Shown here: positions 33,578 to 42,530 of the stretch, one piece after another | Numbering within the stretch: the stretch's first letter is position 1 | Layout of the letters: every line of letters begins with the position of its first letter | Assembly (NCBI RefSeq): GCF_014656215.1 | Contig: NZ_BNBZ01000016.1 | Coordinates: 62,001 to 126,000 of the forward strand | Direction: 5' to 3' | Source: Streptomyces zaomyceticus | GTDB lineage: Bacteria; Actinomycetota; Actinomycetes; Streptomycetales; Streptomycetaceae | Length of the DNA stretch: 64,000 bases | Position numbers and translations under genes: made by a program | The notes under the pieces: generated by a model | What the model saw: the letters and a program-made list of their open reading frames with translations, nothing else | What the model was told of the DNA's origin: nothing | Databases searched by the model: none

Positions 33578-33952
33578 TCAGCTGTCGTAGGCGGCGCGCA
33601 GGGCCTCGTTCAGCGCCGCTTCCGCCGCCTCGCGGCTGAGGCCGAGCCGGCGGGCCTCCTCCGCGTACTGGGCGGCGGCGGTGGCGGCCCGGCGGGTGGC
33701 CGCGTCCCCGGCGGCCGCGACGAAGGTGCCGTGACGCCCGCGCGTCTCGATCACCCCGTCCGCCTCCAGTGCCTTGTACGCCTTGGCGACCGTGTTCGCG
33801 GCGAGGCCCAGCTGCTCCGCGAGCCCTCGTACCGTCGGCAGCTTGTATCCGACCGGCAGTCTGCCCGACCGGGCCCGCTCCGAGATCTGGGCACGCAGCT
33901 GTTCGTACGGAGCGGTGGTGGATTCGTGGTCCACGGCGATGGTGAGTGTCAC
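33578..33952 (-). CDS. GntR-family regulator, short YtrA-type
   Basis: 124 residues, almost only a winged helix-turn-helix: PYEQLRAQISERARSG, KLPTVRGLAEQLGLAANTVAKAYKAL, then VIETRGRHGTFV. A 40-residue helical tail serves dimerisation. YtrA-type proteins usually control a neighbouring ABC transporter, but none is adjacent here; the divergent gene is a GNAT acetyltransferase 74 bp away. The start is GTG at 33952. Confidence 0.9.
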   Translation of the reverse strand: MTLTIAVDHESTTAPYEQLRAQISERARSGRLPVGYKLPTVRGLAEQLGLAANTVAKAYKALEADGVIETRGRHGTFVAAAGDAATRRAATAAAQYAEEARRLGLSREAAEAALNEALRAAYDS

Positions 33953-34026
33953 CCCGCCGATTCTGCCCCCACCGCACCGGAAAATGGGAGGCGGCGGTGC
34001 ACCTCCGGCCCGTAGCGTGCGGCCAC

Positions 34027-34950
34027 ATGACTGTGATCGTCCGTGATGTACAGGCCGAGGACGCCGAGGGTTTCGCCCGGGTGCGCCGGGCCGCCCTCCC
34101 CTACATGCTCGCGACCGCTGAGCAGCTCGTCTTCGACTGGGCCCGTGCCCATCCCGACAGCCACTACCGCCCGCTCGTCGCCGTGACCGAGGCGGGCGAG
34201 ATCATCGGGACCGCCCAGGTCGGCATCGCCCACGACGCGCCGAGGCCCGGGATCGGCTACGCCAACGTCTATGTGGACCCGGCGCGTCTCGGGCGCGGTG
34301 CGGGGACGCTGCTGCTGCGCGCCGCCGAGGAGTACCTGGCCGAGCGGGGGGCCCACACCCTGTACAGCTGGGCCCTGGACGCGCCGGAGAACCTCGCCTG
34401 GGCCGGGCGGCGGGGGTACTCCCCCAGCCGTTCCGCCTACTTCCTCCGGCTCGACCTCACCACCGCCGAGCTGCCTCCGCTGCAGGCGCCGCCGGCCGGT
34501 GTCGAGCTGCTCACGGCCGAGGACTTCGCGGCCGATCCCCGGCCGCTCTTCGAGCTGGACGCGCTGACGACGGCCGACGAGCCGGGTGACGTGGGGGCCG
34601 AGCTGGACGACTTCGCGCACTGGCGGGCGACCACCTGGGTGCACCCGCTCTTCAACCGGGCGTTGACGACGGTCGCGGTGGTGGACGGCGTGCCGGCGGC
34701 GTTCAGCGCGGCGCAGACGGACGGTCTGGGCCGGTACAACTCGGGGATGACCGGCACCGCGCCGGCGTTCCGGGGACGCGGGCTCGCGAAGCTCGCCAAG
34801 AACACGTCGCTGCACCGGGCCCGGGCGGCGGGCTGCACGGAGGCGTTCACCGGGAACGACACCGGGAACGAGCCGATGCTGGCCATCAACAAGTGGTTCG
34901 GTTACGAGGTCGGCGCGCGGGAGGTACGGCATGTCCGGACGATCGGTTGA
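34027..34950 (+). CDS. GNAT N-acetyltransferase with two GNAT folds
   Basis: A 307-residue cytoplasmic acetyl-CoA-dependent transferase. The N-terminal GNAT domain (about 1-145) has the acetyl-CoA loop VYVDPARLGRGAGTLLLRAAEEY. The second half (about 155-307) repeats the fold with GTAPAFRGRGLAKLAKNTSLH, and NEPMLAINKWFGYE at the end. Tandem GNATs of this type resemble mycothiol synthase and antibiotic-modifying enzymes; the acceptor is unknown. It is divergent from a GntR gene and overlaps the DUF402 gene by 20 bp. Confidence 0.88.
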   Translation: MTVIVRDVQAEDAEGFARVRRAALPYMLATAEQLVFDWARAHPDSHYRPLVAVTEAGEIIGTAQVGIAHDAPRPGIGYANVYVDPARLGRGAGTLLLRAAEEYLAERGAHTLYSWALDAPENLAWAGRRGYSPSRSAYFLRLDLTTAELPPLQAPPAGVELLTAEDFAADPRPLFELDALTTADEPGDVGAELDDFAHWRATTWVHPLFNRALTTVAVVDGVPAAFSAAQTDGLGRYNSGMTGTAPAFRGRGLAKLAKNTSLHRARAAGCTEAFTGNDTGNEPMLAINKWFGYEVGAREVRHVRTIG

Positions 34951-35410
34951 GGTCACGCTGACGAAGGCGGGCCGGACGAAGATCCGCTACCCGGCGGAGG
35001 TGCTCACGGAGGACGGCGCCCGGCTCTCGGTGCGTGCCCCGTGGGCGGCCGAGGGGGTACGGGACTTCGGCTTCGTGCGGTTCGAGCCGGGCGACGTCTT
35101 CGTGGAGCACTACTGGAGCGACCGCTGGTTCACGGTCAAGGAGGTGTGGTCCGCCGAGGGCGCCCTCAAGGGCTGGTACTGCGACATCACCCGGCCGGCC
35201 GTGATCGACGGTTCCGGCGTGGTGATCGAGGACCTGGACCTGGACCTGTGGGTGTCGGCGGACGGCAGCGAGGTGCTGCGGCTCGACGAGGACGAGTTCG
35301 CGGCGAGCGGGCTCGCCGCCTCCGATCCGGAGGCGGCGGCGAGTGCCGTGGTCGCGCTCGACGAGCTGGAGGTCCTGGGCCGTGCGGGCCTGATCGAGCT
35401 GCTGCGCTGA
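34931..35410 (+). CDS. DUF402 (FomD-like) protein
   Basis: 159 residues of a compact beta-barrel family. Conserved residues are visible in FVEHYWSDRWFTVKEV, GWYCDITRP and DLDLDLWV, where the acidic residues bind a divalent metal. Family members hydrolyse nucleoside di/triphosphates or nucleotidyl esters (FomD acts on CMP-phosphonate). It starts inside the end of the GNAT gene (20-bp overlap), so the two are coupled. The substrate is not predictable. Confidence 0.85.
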   Translation: MSGRSVEVTLTKAGRTKIRYPAEVLTEDGARLSVRAPWAAEGVRDFGFVRFEPGDVFVEHYWSDRWFTVKEVWSAEGALKGWYCDITRPAVIDGSGVVIEDLDLDLWVSADGSEVLRLDEDEFAASGLAASDPEAAASAVVALDELEVLGRAGLIELLR

Positions 35411-35416
35411 CGCGGT

Positions 35417-35497
35417 GCGGCGTCGGGCCGTGGGGACCCGACCGGGCTTCCGCGCCCGGGTCGTCTCTCTCCGATGCTCCCTGGGCCCTGACGCCGC
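35417..35497. terminator. Terminator-like inverted repeats between convergent genes
   Basis: Outer arms GCGGCGTC (35417-35424) and GACGCCGC (35490-35497) extend inward with GGGCC/GGCCC. An inner GACCCG/CGGGTC stem (35435-35440, 35457-35462) sits within. It lies between the DUF402 gene and the leftward secreted protein. Confidence 0.55.
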
Positions 35498-35525
35498 GGG
35501 GCGGCCGGGAGTGTGACGACAGGAC

Positions 35526-35936
35526 CTAGCGCAGTTCGACGTCCGATTCCTCTACGGCGAGGAACTCGGGCTCGGGCAGGCCCGTCTCGCCGGGGGTGAG
35601 CTGCATGAGGGTGGCCTGCACCCTGGCCGCGCCCGGGCGGTAGGCGGGGTCCTTCACGACGGCGGTGTTGAACCACTGGTGGATGTGTCCGTCGCAGACG
35701 GCCCGGGTGCCGCCGATGCCGGCGGAGTGGTCTCCCTGGACAAGGGTGGAGCTGACGAAGACGGCTCCCGCGCTGTCGTCGAGGCAGCGGTACGTGCCGG
35801 AGAGGGTGACCGTGCTGTCGGCGGTGACGGTGCCGTATCCGTAGACGGAGAGGCCGTCGGTCCCTTCCGCGTGGGCGAGGGGGGCGACGGCGGCGGCCAG
35901 CAGGATGCCTGCGGCGAGGGCGAGTCGGACGCGCAT
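35526..35936 (-). CDS. Small secreted hypothetical protein
   Basis: 136 residues with a Sec signal peptide (ending AHA-EG, about residue 23) and a mature beta-rich domain with two Cys (YRCLDD and AVCDG) likely forming one disulphide. GTVTADSTVTLSGTYRC resembles a small streptomycete secreted family that I recall as DUF6299. It stands alone between two terminator-like regions. Role unknown, possibly an extracellular binding protein. Confidence 0.78.
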   Translation of the reverse strand: MRVRLALAAGILLAAAVAPLAHAEGTDGLSVYGYGTVTADSTVTLSGTYRCLDDSAGAVFVSSTLVQGDHSAGIGGTRAVCDGHIHQWFNTAVVKDPAYRPGAARVQATLMQLTPGETGLPEPEFLAVEESDVELR

Positions 35937-36012
35937 GAGCGGGGTCCTTTCGGGGTGGGGGGATGGTGCTGCCCGCCAGGCATATCGGATCCGGCCGCCC
36001 CATGGCCGAAAC

Positions 36013-36474
36013 TCACCCTATCGGGGGCGAGTTGAGGACCTTTCGATAGTGAATACGGTCATACGGTCCGTCCAACCGCCGCTCGACGATCTCGTAGCCT
36101 CGCCGCTCGTAGATCTTCTGGTTCTCCCACATCATCGCGTTGGTCAGCAGCCTGACCTCGGGGAGCCCGAGCTCGCGCGCCCGGGACTCCACGAATCCGA
36201 GCAGCCGGCCGCCCAGGCCTGTGCCCTGGGCGGCCGGGTGGACGGCGATGTTGTCGAGGTGGAGATGGTCGGCCTCGGTCCTGAGGACCACGAGGCCGAC
36301 CACCGGGTCGCCGGCGACGAACACCCTCCCGGCGGCCACGTCCGCCGCGTGGTCCGCCTCCATCGGGGCCGGCACGAGGCCGATGCGCTCGATGTAGTGG
36401 TGGTAGGCCGCGTCGGTCACGGCCTTCACCCTCGGGACGTCGAGGCCGGTCGCACGGCGGATCTCCTGTGTCAT
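36013..36474 (-). CDS. GNAT-family N-acetyltransferase
   Basis: 153 residues, a single GNAT domain with the acetyl-CoA binding segment [24 protein letters not shown] and the C-terminal [16 protein letters not shown]. It is the last gene of the tctCBA transcript: its ATG overlaps the tctA stop (ATGA). An acetyltransferase in a tricarboxylate transporter operon is unusual and its acceptor is unknown. Confidence 0.88.
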   Translation of the reverse strand: MTQEIRRATGLDVPRVKAVTDAAYHHYIERIGLVPAPMEADHAADVAAGRVFVAGDPVVGLVVLRTEADHLHLDNIAVHPAAQGTGLGGRLLGFVESRARELGLPEVRLLTNAMMWENQKIYERRGYEIVERRLDGPYDRIHYRKVLNSPPIG

Positions 36475-37967
36475 GCCGCCACGTTACGACGCCGGACGAT
36501 CACCTTCCTCAGCAGCGGCCAGGCGAGCAGGACCACGACGACCGCGTACACGGTGATCGAGAACGGGGTGTTCACCAGGCCCGTCACCGAGCCGTCGCTG
36601 ATCTGCAGGGCGCGGCGCAGCTGCTGCTCGGCGGCCGGGCCGAGGATGACCCCGATGACGGCCGGCAGGACCGGCAGTCCGTACCGCCGCATGCCCAGCC
36701 CGATCAGACCGATGACCAGCAGGATGACCAGGTCGAGCGCCTCGCCGCCCACCGCGTACGCGCCGACGGCGGCGAAGAAGAGGATCCCGGCGTAGAGGTA
36801 CGGGCGCGGGATGCGCAGCAGCTTCGCCCAGACGGGCGCGAGCGGCAGATTGAGCGCGAGCAGCAGCACCATGCCGACGAACAGCGAGGCGATGAGCCCC
36901 CACACCAGCTCCGGCTCCCGCTCGAACAACAGCGGGCCGGGCTGGATGCCGTACTGCTGGAACGCGGCCAGCATCACGGCGGCGACGGCCGTCGTCGGGA
37001 GTCCCAGGGTCAGCATGGCGACGAGCGTCCCGGCCGCCGAGGCCGAGGCCGCCGACTCGGGCCCCGCCACCCCTTCGATGGCGCCCTTGCCGAACTCCTC
37101 CTTGTGCTTCGAGAGACGCTTCTCCGTCACGTACGAGAGGAAGGTCGGGATCTCGGCGCCGCCGGCCGGGATCGCGCCGAACGGGAAGCCGATGAACGGA
37201 CCGCGCAGCCAGGACTTCCAGGTGCGCTTCACATCGTCCCTGCCCAGCCAGGGGCGCCCGACCGGAATGGCCTTCCCCGCCGTGCGGCGCAGATGTGCCG
37301 CGACCCACAGGGCCTCCCCGATGGCGAAGAGGCCGACCGCGACGATGACGACGTCGACACCGTCGGCGAGCTGGAGCGAACCGAAGGTGAGGCGCTGCTG
37401 CCCGGTCATCTGGTCCAGGCCGACCAGACCGATCGTGAGGCCGATGAGCAGCGAGGCGAGCCCCCGGATGCGGGAGGAGCCGAGGACCGAGGTCACCGCG
37501 ATGAAGGCGAGGACCATCAGGGCGAGATAGTCGGGGGCACCGATGTCGACGGCGAGCGCGGCGACCGTCGGAGCGAGCACCACCAGCAGGATCGTGCCGA
37601 TCATGCCACCGGCGAAGTGACCGACGGCCGCCGCCGCGAGGGCCTGGGCCCCACGGCCCGCCTTGGCCATCGGATTGCCCTCGATGGCGGCGACGACGGC
37701 GGCGCTCTCCCCGGGGGTGTTGAGGAGGATCGAGGTGGTGGAGCCGCCGAACATCGCGCCGTAGTAGATGCCGGCGAACATGATGAACGCACCGGTCGGT
37801 TCGAGGCCGTACGTCACCGGGAGCAGCAGGGCCACGGCCATGGCGGGGCCGATACCGGGCAGGACGCCGATGGCGGTGCCGAGGAGCACCCCGACGGCCG
37901 CCCACAGCAGGTTCATCGGGGTGAGGGCGGTCCCGAAGCCGTCGATGAGGGAGTTCAGGGAATCCAT
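36471..37967 (-). CDS. tctA: Tripartite tricarboxylate transporter large permease TctA
   Basis: A 498-residue membrane subunit with about 11-12 helices. Family motifs are [22 protein letters not shown] (near 40), [22 protein letters not shown] (near 68-89) and a late [19 protein letters not shown] loop. It brings citrate or another dicarboxylate/tricarboxylate into the cell using ion gradients, after delivery by TctC. It follows tctB by 3 bp and overlaps the GNAT gene at its stop. Confidence 0.95.
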   Translation of the reverse strand: MDSLNSLIDGFGTALTPMNLLWAAVGVLLGTAIGVLPGIGPAMAVALLLPVTYGLEPTGAFIMFAGIYYGAMFGGSTTSILLNTPGESAAVVAAIEGNPMAKAGRGAQALAAAAVGHFAGGMIGTILLVVLAPTVAALAVDIGAPDYLALMVLAFIAVTSVLGSSRIRGLASLLIGLTIGLVGLDQMTGQQRLTFGSLQLADGVDVVIVAVGLFAIGEALWVAAHLRRTAGKAIPVGRPWLGRDDVKRTWKSWLRGPFIGFPFGAIPAGGAEIPTFLSYVTEKRLSKHKEEFGKGAIEGVAGPESAASASAAGTLVAMLTLGLPTTAVAAVMLAAFQQYGIQPGPLLFEREPELVWGLIASLFVGMVLLLALNLPLAPVWAKLLRIPRPYLYAGILFFAAVGAYAVGGEALDLVILLVIGLIGLGMRRYGLPVLPAVIGVILGPAAEQQLRRALQISDGSVTGLVNTPFSITVYAVVVVLLAWPLLRKVIVRRRNVAA

Positions 37968-37970
37968 GGG

Positions 37971-38501
37971 TCAGATCACTCCCATCAGCGGACCGCCGGG
38001 CAGCGGGACGCCGAGCAGCATGTCGAAGACGACGTAGGTGAGGAGCGAGAGGGCGGCCGCGATCAGCGGGTCACGGTGGAGGTGACGGCTGCCGAGGGCG
38101 TAGGCCGCGCCCCAGAAGAGAAGCGCTCCGGCGACGGGGAAGCCGACCGGGCCGATGAGGACGGCGAAGCCGAGGAAGACACCGGCGAGGAGCAGCACGG
38201 TACGCCAGTCGGCCGGCTCGGTCAGATCGACGTCCTCGCCGGCCTCGGCCTCGCCGCGGCCGCCGCGCAGGACGTCGACGGAGAGGAGCACGGCGACGAC
38301 GACCAGTCCGCAGCCGACGACCAGGGGAACGGTGGCGGGACCGACGGGGCCGCGGCCCGCGAGGTCGGCGTCGAGGGTGAGGGCGTCGGTGAGCACGAGC
38401 ACACCGAGGACGAACAGCAGCACACCGACGCCGAGTTCGGACCGCTCGCGCAGCCAGGAGGCGAGGTTCCTCTTCGTGGTGCCCGGGGATGTGGCGCTCA
38501 C
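37971..38501 (-). CDS. tctB: Tripartite tricarboxylate transporter small permease TctB
   Basis: 176 residues with four membrane helices and the GPVGPATVPLVVGCGLVVVA motif typical of the small subunit. A hydrophilic loop with acidic residues (EAEAGEDVDLTEPADW) separates the helix pairs. The GTG start overlaps the tctC stop (GTGA). It is co-translated between tctC and tctA. Confidence 0.93.
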   Translation of the reverse strand: MSATSPGTTKRNLASWLRERSELGVGVLLFVLGVLVLTDALTLDADLAGRGPVGPATVPLVVGCGLVVVAVLLSVDVLRGGRGEAEAGEDVDLTEPADWRTVLLLAGVFLGFAVLIGPVGFPVAGALLFWGAAYALGSRHLHRDPLIAAALSLLTYVVFDMLLGVPLPGGPLMGVI

Positions 38502-39481
38502 AGGCCGAGCTCCTTCAGTACGGAGGCGACACGTCGGTCCTGTTCGGCGAGGAAGGAGCCGAACTCCTCACCGGGCAGGAAGGCGTCGGTCCAGCCATGG
38601 GTCTTCAGCGACTCGCGCCACTGCGGGGAGTCGTGCAGTTCGGTCACCAGGGCGACGAGCTTCTCGCGCTCGGCGTCGGAGAGACCGGGCGGGGCGACGA
38701 TGCCGCGCCAGTTGGTGAACTCAGTGTCGAGGCCTGCCTCGCGGAGAGTGGGGGCGTCGAGGCCGGGGACGCGCTTCGGTCCGGTGACGGCGAGCAGGCG
38801 CAGCTCGCCGGCCTTGATCTGGTCGAGGTACTCGCCGACACCCGAGACGCCGAAGGCGACCTTGTCGCCGAGGATGGAGGCGAGGAGTTCGCCGCCGCCG
38901 TCGAAGGGGACGTAGTTGACGTCCTTGGGTGCGATGCCGGCGGCCTGGGCCATCAGCATCGGGGCGAGGTGGTCGGGACCGCCGGGCGAGGAGCCGCCGC
39001 CGACGGGCAGCTTGCCGGGGTTCTTCCTCCAGGCGGTGAGCAGCTCCTCGATCGTCCGGTACGGGGAGTCCTTGCCGACCACGACGATGTCCTGCTCCTC
39101 GGTGAGCCGGGCGATCGGGGTGGTGTCGGCGAGGGTTCTGGGGGTCTCGTTGGTGTGGACGGCGCCGACGACGCCGAGGCCCATGGACATGGCGAGACGG
39201 CCGTTGCCGCGTTCGCCGACGAGCCGGGTGAGACCGACGGTGCCGCCGGCGCCGGGCAGGTTGAAGACCTCGATGTCGCCGGTGAGACCCGCCTCCTCGG
39301 CGTTCTTGGCGGCGGTGCGGGCGGTGATGTCGTATCCGCCGCCGGGGGTGTTGGGGACCATGAAACGCAGGCCGGGTATCTGCGTGCCGGTGTCGGAGCC
39401 GCTGCCGGGACTGAGCAGCGGGGGACCCACCAGGACGAGCAGAGCGGCCCCGAGGAGGGCGAAGGGAGTGCGCAACCGCAC
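38498..39481 (-). CDS. tctC: Tripartite tricarboxylate transporter solute-binding protein TctC
   Basis: A 327-residue exported binding protein. The signal peptide is at 1-30 without a lipobox Cys. The mature part shows RFMVPNTPGGGYDITARTAA, the ligand-binding loop of the family, then GGGSSPGGPDHLAPMLMAQAAG and VPFDGGGELLASILGDKVAFG. It captures a carboxylate and feeds TctAB. The start is GTG at 39481 with GAGAGG upstream. It is divergent from a CitB-type response regulator, which is the likely activator. Confidence 0.94.
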   Translation of the reverse strand: MRLRTPFALLGAALLVLVGPPLLSPGSGSDTGTQIPGLRFMVPNTPGGGYDITARTAAKNAEEAGLTGDIEVFNLPGAGGTVGLTRLVGERGNGRLAMSMGLGVVGAVHTNETPRTLADTTPIARLTEEQDIVVVGKDSPYRTIEELLTAWRKNPGKLPVGGGSSPGGPDHLAPMLMAQAAGIAPKDVNYVPFDGGGELLASILGDKVAFGVSGVGEYLDQIKAGELRLLAVTGPKRVPGLDAPTLREAGLDTEFTNWRGIVAPPGLSDAEREKLVALVTELHDSPQWRESLKTHGWTDAFLPGEEFGSFLAEQDRRVASVLKELGL

Positions 39482-39578
39482 GTGTGCCGCCTCTCAGGCA
39501 GAAGGGACAAGGGGATGTGAGGTGGCCCACATGTTGCCCGCGCGTTAAGAAGCTGTCTCTCTTCCGCAACCAACGGAC

Positions 39579-39596
39579 GTTGTGGTCGTTGTGGTC
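39579..39596. promoter_or_regulatory. Tandem 9-bp repeat in the tctC/regulator intergenic region
   Basis: GTTGTGGTC occurs twice in direct tandem (39579-39587, 39588-39596), next to an inverted repeat CAACG-GA-CGTTG (39571-39582). Direct repeats are typical response-regulator sites. The block lies 21 bp before the regulator start in the 135-bp divergent region. Confidence 0.5.
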
Positions 39597-39616
39597 GGGA
39601 CCTAGCGTGGGTCGGC

Positions 39617-40285
39617 GTGACGAACGTGCTGGTGGTGGACGACGACTTCATGGTCGCCAAGCTGCACTGCCGCTATGTGTCGGCGGTGGCGGGCTTCACG
39701 GTGTCCGGGGTCGCGCACAACGGCGCCGAGGCGCTGCGGGCGGCCGAGCGGCTCCGGCCCGACCTGGTGCTGCTCGACGTCTTCCTGCCGGACATGGACG
39801 GCATCCAGGTGCTGCGGGAGCTGCGCGCGGCGGGCCTGGGCATGGACGCGCTCTTCATCACGGCGGCGCGGGACGTGGGCACGATCCGCGAGGCGCTGCG
39901 GGCGGGAGCGCTGCACTATCTGATCAAACCGTTCAGCCAGGCGGCACTGCACGAACAGCTCCGCCACGTGGCCTCGCTGCGCAGCCGCCTCGACGAGCTG
40001 GACGAGGCCCGCCAGGAGGACGTCGACCAGATCTTCGGCACCCGCCCCCGCGGCTCCCGGGAACTCCCCAAGGGCCTCGCCGCCCACACGGCCGACCTGG
40101 TCGACTCCGTCCTCCGCGCCCACCCGGAGGGCCTCTCGGCCACGGAGTGCGCCGAGGCCGGCTCGCTGTCCCGGGTGAGCGCCCGCCGCTACCTGGAGTA
40201 CTTCGCGGAGACGGGCCGCGCGGAGATCACGCTGCGGTACGGGGGGACGGGGCGGCCGGAGCGGCGGTACCGACGGCTGGGCTGA
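39617..40285 (+). CDS. CitB/DcuR-type response regulator
   Basis: A 222-residue transcription factor. The receiver domain has acidic pocket Asp9/Asp10, phospho-acceptor Asp54 (VLLDVFLP) and Lys104 (LIKPF). The C-terminal helix-turn-helix (about 165-200, SATECAEAGSLSRVSARRYLEYF) is of CitB/CitT type. Relatives sense C4/C6 carboxylates through a CitA-like membrane kinase and activate the neighbouring transporter, here tctCBA. No histidine kinase gene lies next to it in this window, so the partner is elsewhere. Start GTG at 39617. Confidence 0.92.
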   Translation: MTNVLVVDDDFMVAKLHCRYVSAVAGFTVSGVAHNGAEALRAAERLRPDLVLLDVFLPDMDGIQVLRELRAAGLGMDALFITAARDVGTIREALRAGALHYLIKPFSQAALHEQLRHVASLRSRLDELDEARQEDVDQIFGTRPRGSRELPKGLAAHTADLVDSVLRAHPEGLSATECAEAGSLSRVSARRYLEYFAETGRAEITLRYGGTGRPERRYRRLG

Positions 40286-40414
40286 GGCCCCGGCCCGGGG
40301 CGTCGGCCCCGCCGCTGCCCCGTGCGGGTGGCGGTGCCGAGCGGACGTCGGGGAGCGGGGGCGATCGCCGGACGGCTCCCGGGCGGGTGCTCCCTGAGGT
40401 CATGCTTTCCTGCG

Positions 40415-40433
40415 CCTTAAAGCGGTCCTAAGG
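40415..40433. promoter_or_regulatory. Inverted repeat CCTTA-N9-TAAGG upstream of the LPMO
   Basis: 5-bp arms (40415-40419, 40429-40433) about 100 bp before the LPMO start. A TAGTTT -10-like box follows at 40481-40486. Possibly a sugar-repressor site; weak evidence. Confidence 0.3.
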
Positions 40434-40530
40434 ATCGTCGTCTCCCCCTCTCCACCGGCTTTTTCGTGGATCTCGGCGGCTAGTTTGCTGGGCAACCCCC
40501 ACCTCACCCTCGTGAAGGAGCTGTCCCCCC

Positions 40531-41547
40531 ATGACTTCTCGCCGTACCGCCGCCGTCGCCACCGCCACCGCGGTTCTGGCCCTCTCCGGGCTCGCCTCGG
40601 CGCCCGCGTTCGCGCACGGGTCGATGACCGATCCGGTGAGCCGGGTCTCGGCCTGTTACGCGGAGGGGCCCGAGTCGCCGAAGTCGGCGGCGTGCAAGGC
40701 GGCTGTGGCGGCCAGTGGGACGCAGGCGTTCTACGACTGGAACGCGGTGAACATCGCCAACGCCGCCGGGAAGCACCGTGAGCTGATCCCGGACGGCAAG
40801 CTGTGCAGCGCGGGGAACGACAAGTACCGGGGGCTCGATCTGGCGCGGGCCGACTGGCCGGCGAGCCCGATGTCCTCGGGGGCGCACACCTTCCGATACA
40901 AGGGGACCGCGCCGCACCGGGGCTCGTTCGCGCTGTACGTGACGAAGGACGGGTACGACCCGTCGAAGCCGCTGAAGTGGTCGGACCTGGAGGCGAAGCC
41001 GTTCGCGACGGTGACCGACCCCCGGATGGAGAGCGGTGACTACGTCTTCCAGGGCACGGTGCCGAAGAAGTCCGGCCGACACCTGATCTACTCGGTCTGG
41101 CAGCGCTCCGACTCCCCCGAGGCCTTCTACACCTGCTCGGACGTGGTCTTCGGAAAGGACAGCGGCGGCGGTACGGCCCCGGCTCCGACCGCCTCCGCGC
41201 CGAGCGACGAGCAGATCGAGGACGGTCAGGACGAGTCCACGGTGGAGCACGGCGGGCACGGGGACGGCGACCACACCACGGGAGCGGAGCAGACGGCCGC
41301 CGCCCCCGAGCCGAGCGGTCGGCCGGAGCAGGCTTCGTCCGGTCCGTCGGCCGGGACCGGGGCGGGCGAGGCGTCCTCCGCCGCGCCGAACGCGCCGGCT
41401 CCCGCCGTCGCGGACTCCGGTGAGGTGCTCGCCGAGACCGGTGGCGACGCCACGACCCCGTATCTCGCGGTCGGTGGCGCCGCCGTGCTCGCGCTCGGTG
41501 CGGCCGTGCTCTTCGGTTCGGCCCGGCGCCGGCGCAGCCGGGTCTAG
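40531..41547 (+). CDS. AA10 lytic polysaccharide monooxygenase with a LAETG wall-sorting signal
   Basis: A 338-residue copper enzyme that oxidatively cleaves chitin or cellulose. The signal peptide ends at Ala28, so the mature chain begins with His29. His29 and His129 (TAPHRGS) make the copper histidine brace, and the AFYTCSDVVF segment carries the axial aromatic residue. After the catalytic domain (to about 208) comes a Ser/Pro/Ala/Glu linker, then LAETG at 300, a hydrophobic helix and RRRRSR. This is a class E-type sorting signal, so the enzyme should be covalently anchored to the wall instead of released. The sortase at 1186 is class F; a class E enzyme is not in the window. Confidence 0.92.
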   Translation: MTSRRTAAVATATAVLALSGLASAPAFAHGSMTDPVSRVSACYAEGPESPKSAACKAAVAASGTQAFYDWNAVNIANAAGKHRELIPDGKLCSAGNDKYRGLDLARADWPASPMSSGAHTFRYKGTAPHRGSFALYVTKDGYDPSKPLKWSDLEAKPFATVTDPRMESGDYVFQGTVPKKSGRHLIYSVWQRSDSPEAFYTCSDVVFGKDSGGGTAPAPTASAPSDEQIEDGQDESTVEHGGHGDGDHTTGAEQTAAAPEPSGRPEQASSGPSAGTGAGEASSAAPNAPAPAVADSGEVLAETGGDATTPYLAVGGAAVLALGAAVLFGSARRRRSRV

Positions 41548-41561
41548 CGGGACCGGAGGGG

Positions 41562-42431
41562 CTAGCCGATCACCGAGAGACAGGTGGTCGGGGTCGCGCG
41601 GGCCGGGTCGAGGGCGTTGGCCACCTCGTGGAAGGTGACCCGGTCCACCGTGCCGATCGCCACGTGCTCGGAGAGGTCGAGCGCGCACTTGTCCTGGATG
41701 AGGACGTTGGTGACGTTCGGGCCGGTCAGGAACTGCGAGCGGTACGGGGTGACGACCTCGTCGTACTGGGTCGCGATGACGTGGTAGCGGACACCGGGCA
41801 CGGTGTCGCCGCCCTCGTTGAGCTTGGTGATGAACGGCGAGCCGGCGATCTGGTCGGCGAGGCCCGGGGTGTTGGCCTTGATCAGGTCCTCCGCGCCGGG
41901 GAAGTACGGCAGGAGCTTGGTGAGGCCGAGCAGGGTGGTGCCGTGGTTGTCGGGGGCGATGCCGACGAGCGCGTTCACCTTCTCGGCCCCGCCGAGGAAC
42001 TTGAGGTACCAGCGGGGCATCATGCCGCCCTGCGAGTGTCCGACGATGTCCACCTCGGGGGCGCCGGTGGCGGCGAGTACCCGGTCGACGTACGTGTCGA
42101 GCTGTCCGGCGGACGCGGCGATCGGCCCGAGTCCGTGGAAGAACGGCACGTTCGGCAGCTGGCCGTAGTCGAGCGAGAAGACGCAGTAGCCACGGTTGAC
42201 CAGGTACGGCGCGAGGACGAGCCAGTTGTCGACGGAGTTCCCGAGGGTCCCGTGGACGAGGACGACGGGCCGCGGGTGCGCGGCGGAGGGCTTGCAGGAG
42301 AAGTCGTTCCAGCCCCGGCTTGCGGTGACGGTCTCGGCCTGGGCCGAGGCGGCGGTGGTCGGGGCGAGTGTGGCGGCGGCGGTCAGCAGCAGGACCGACA
42401 GCGCTCTGACGGCATGCTTCCAGGACAGCAT
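41562..42431 (-). CDS. Secreted alpha/beta-hydrolase lipase
   Basis: A 289-residue extracellular lipase/esterase. The signal peptide ends about ASA-QA (residue 31). The oxyanion region is VVLVHGTLGNSVDNW (about 56-70). The nucleophile Ser is in VGHSQGGMMPRW, the acid is likely in YDEVVTPY, and His lies in DLSEHVAIG. Paired Cys at FSCKP/RGYCVF and KCALD/TTCLS fit disulphides. It resembles the streptomycete lipase class that includes SCO1735 (from memory). It converges on the LPMO gene with only 14 bp between the stops. Two palindromes lie upstream. Confidence 0.92.
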   Translation of the reverse strand: MLSWKHAVRALSVLLLTAAATLAPTTAASAQAETVTASRGWNDFSCKPSAAHPRPVVLVHGTLGNSVDNWLVLAPYLVNRGYCVFSLDYGQLPNVPFFHGLGPIAASAGQLDTYVDRVLAATGAPEVDIVGHSQGGMMPRWYLKFLGGAEKVNALVGIAPDNHGTTLLGLTKLLPYFPGAEDLIKANTPGLADQIAGSPFITKLNEGGDTVPGVRYHVIATQYDEVVTPYRSQFLTGPNVTNVLIQDKCALDLSEHVAIGTVDRVTFHEVANALDPARATPTTCLSVIG

Positions 42432-42530
42432 CGGGCGATCTCCTTGCGGCTCAAGGGGATGGTGGGGGTGCTGTGCCCTGCGGTCCGGACCACAAGTGGG
42501 GATGCGCGGTGGGGATGCGCTTCAGCCAAG

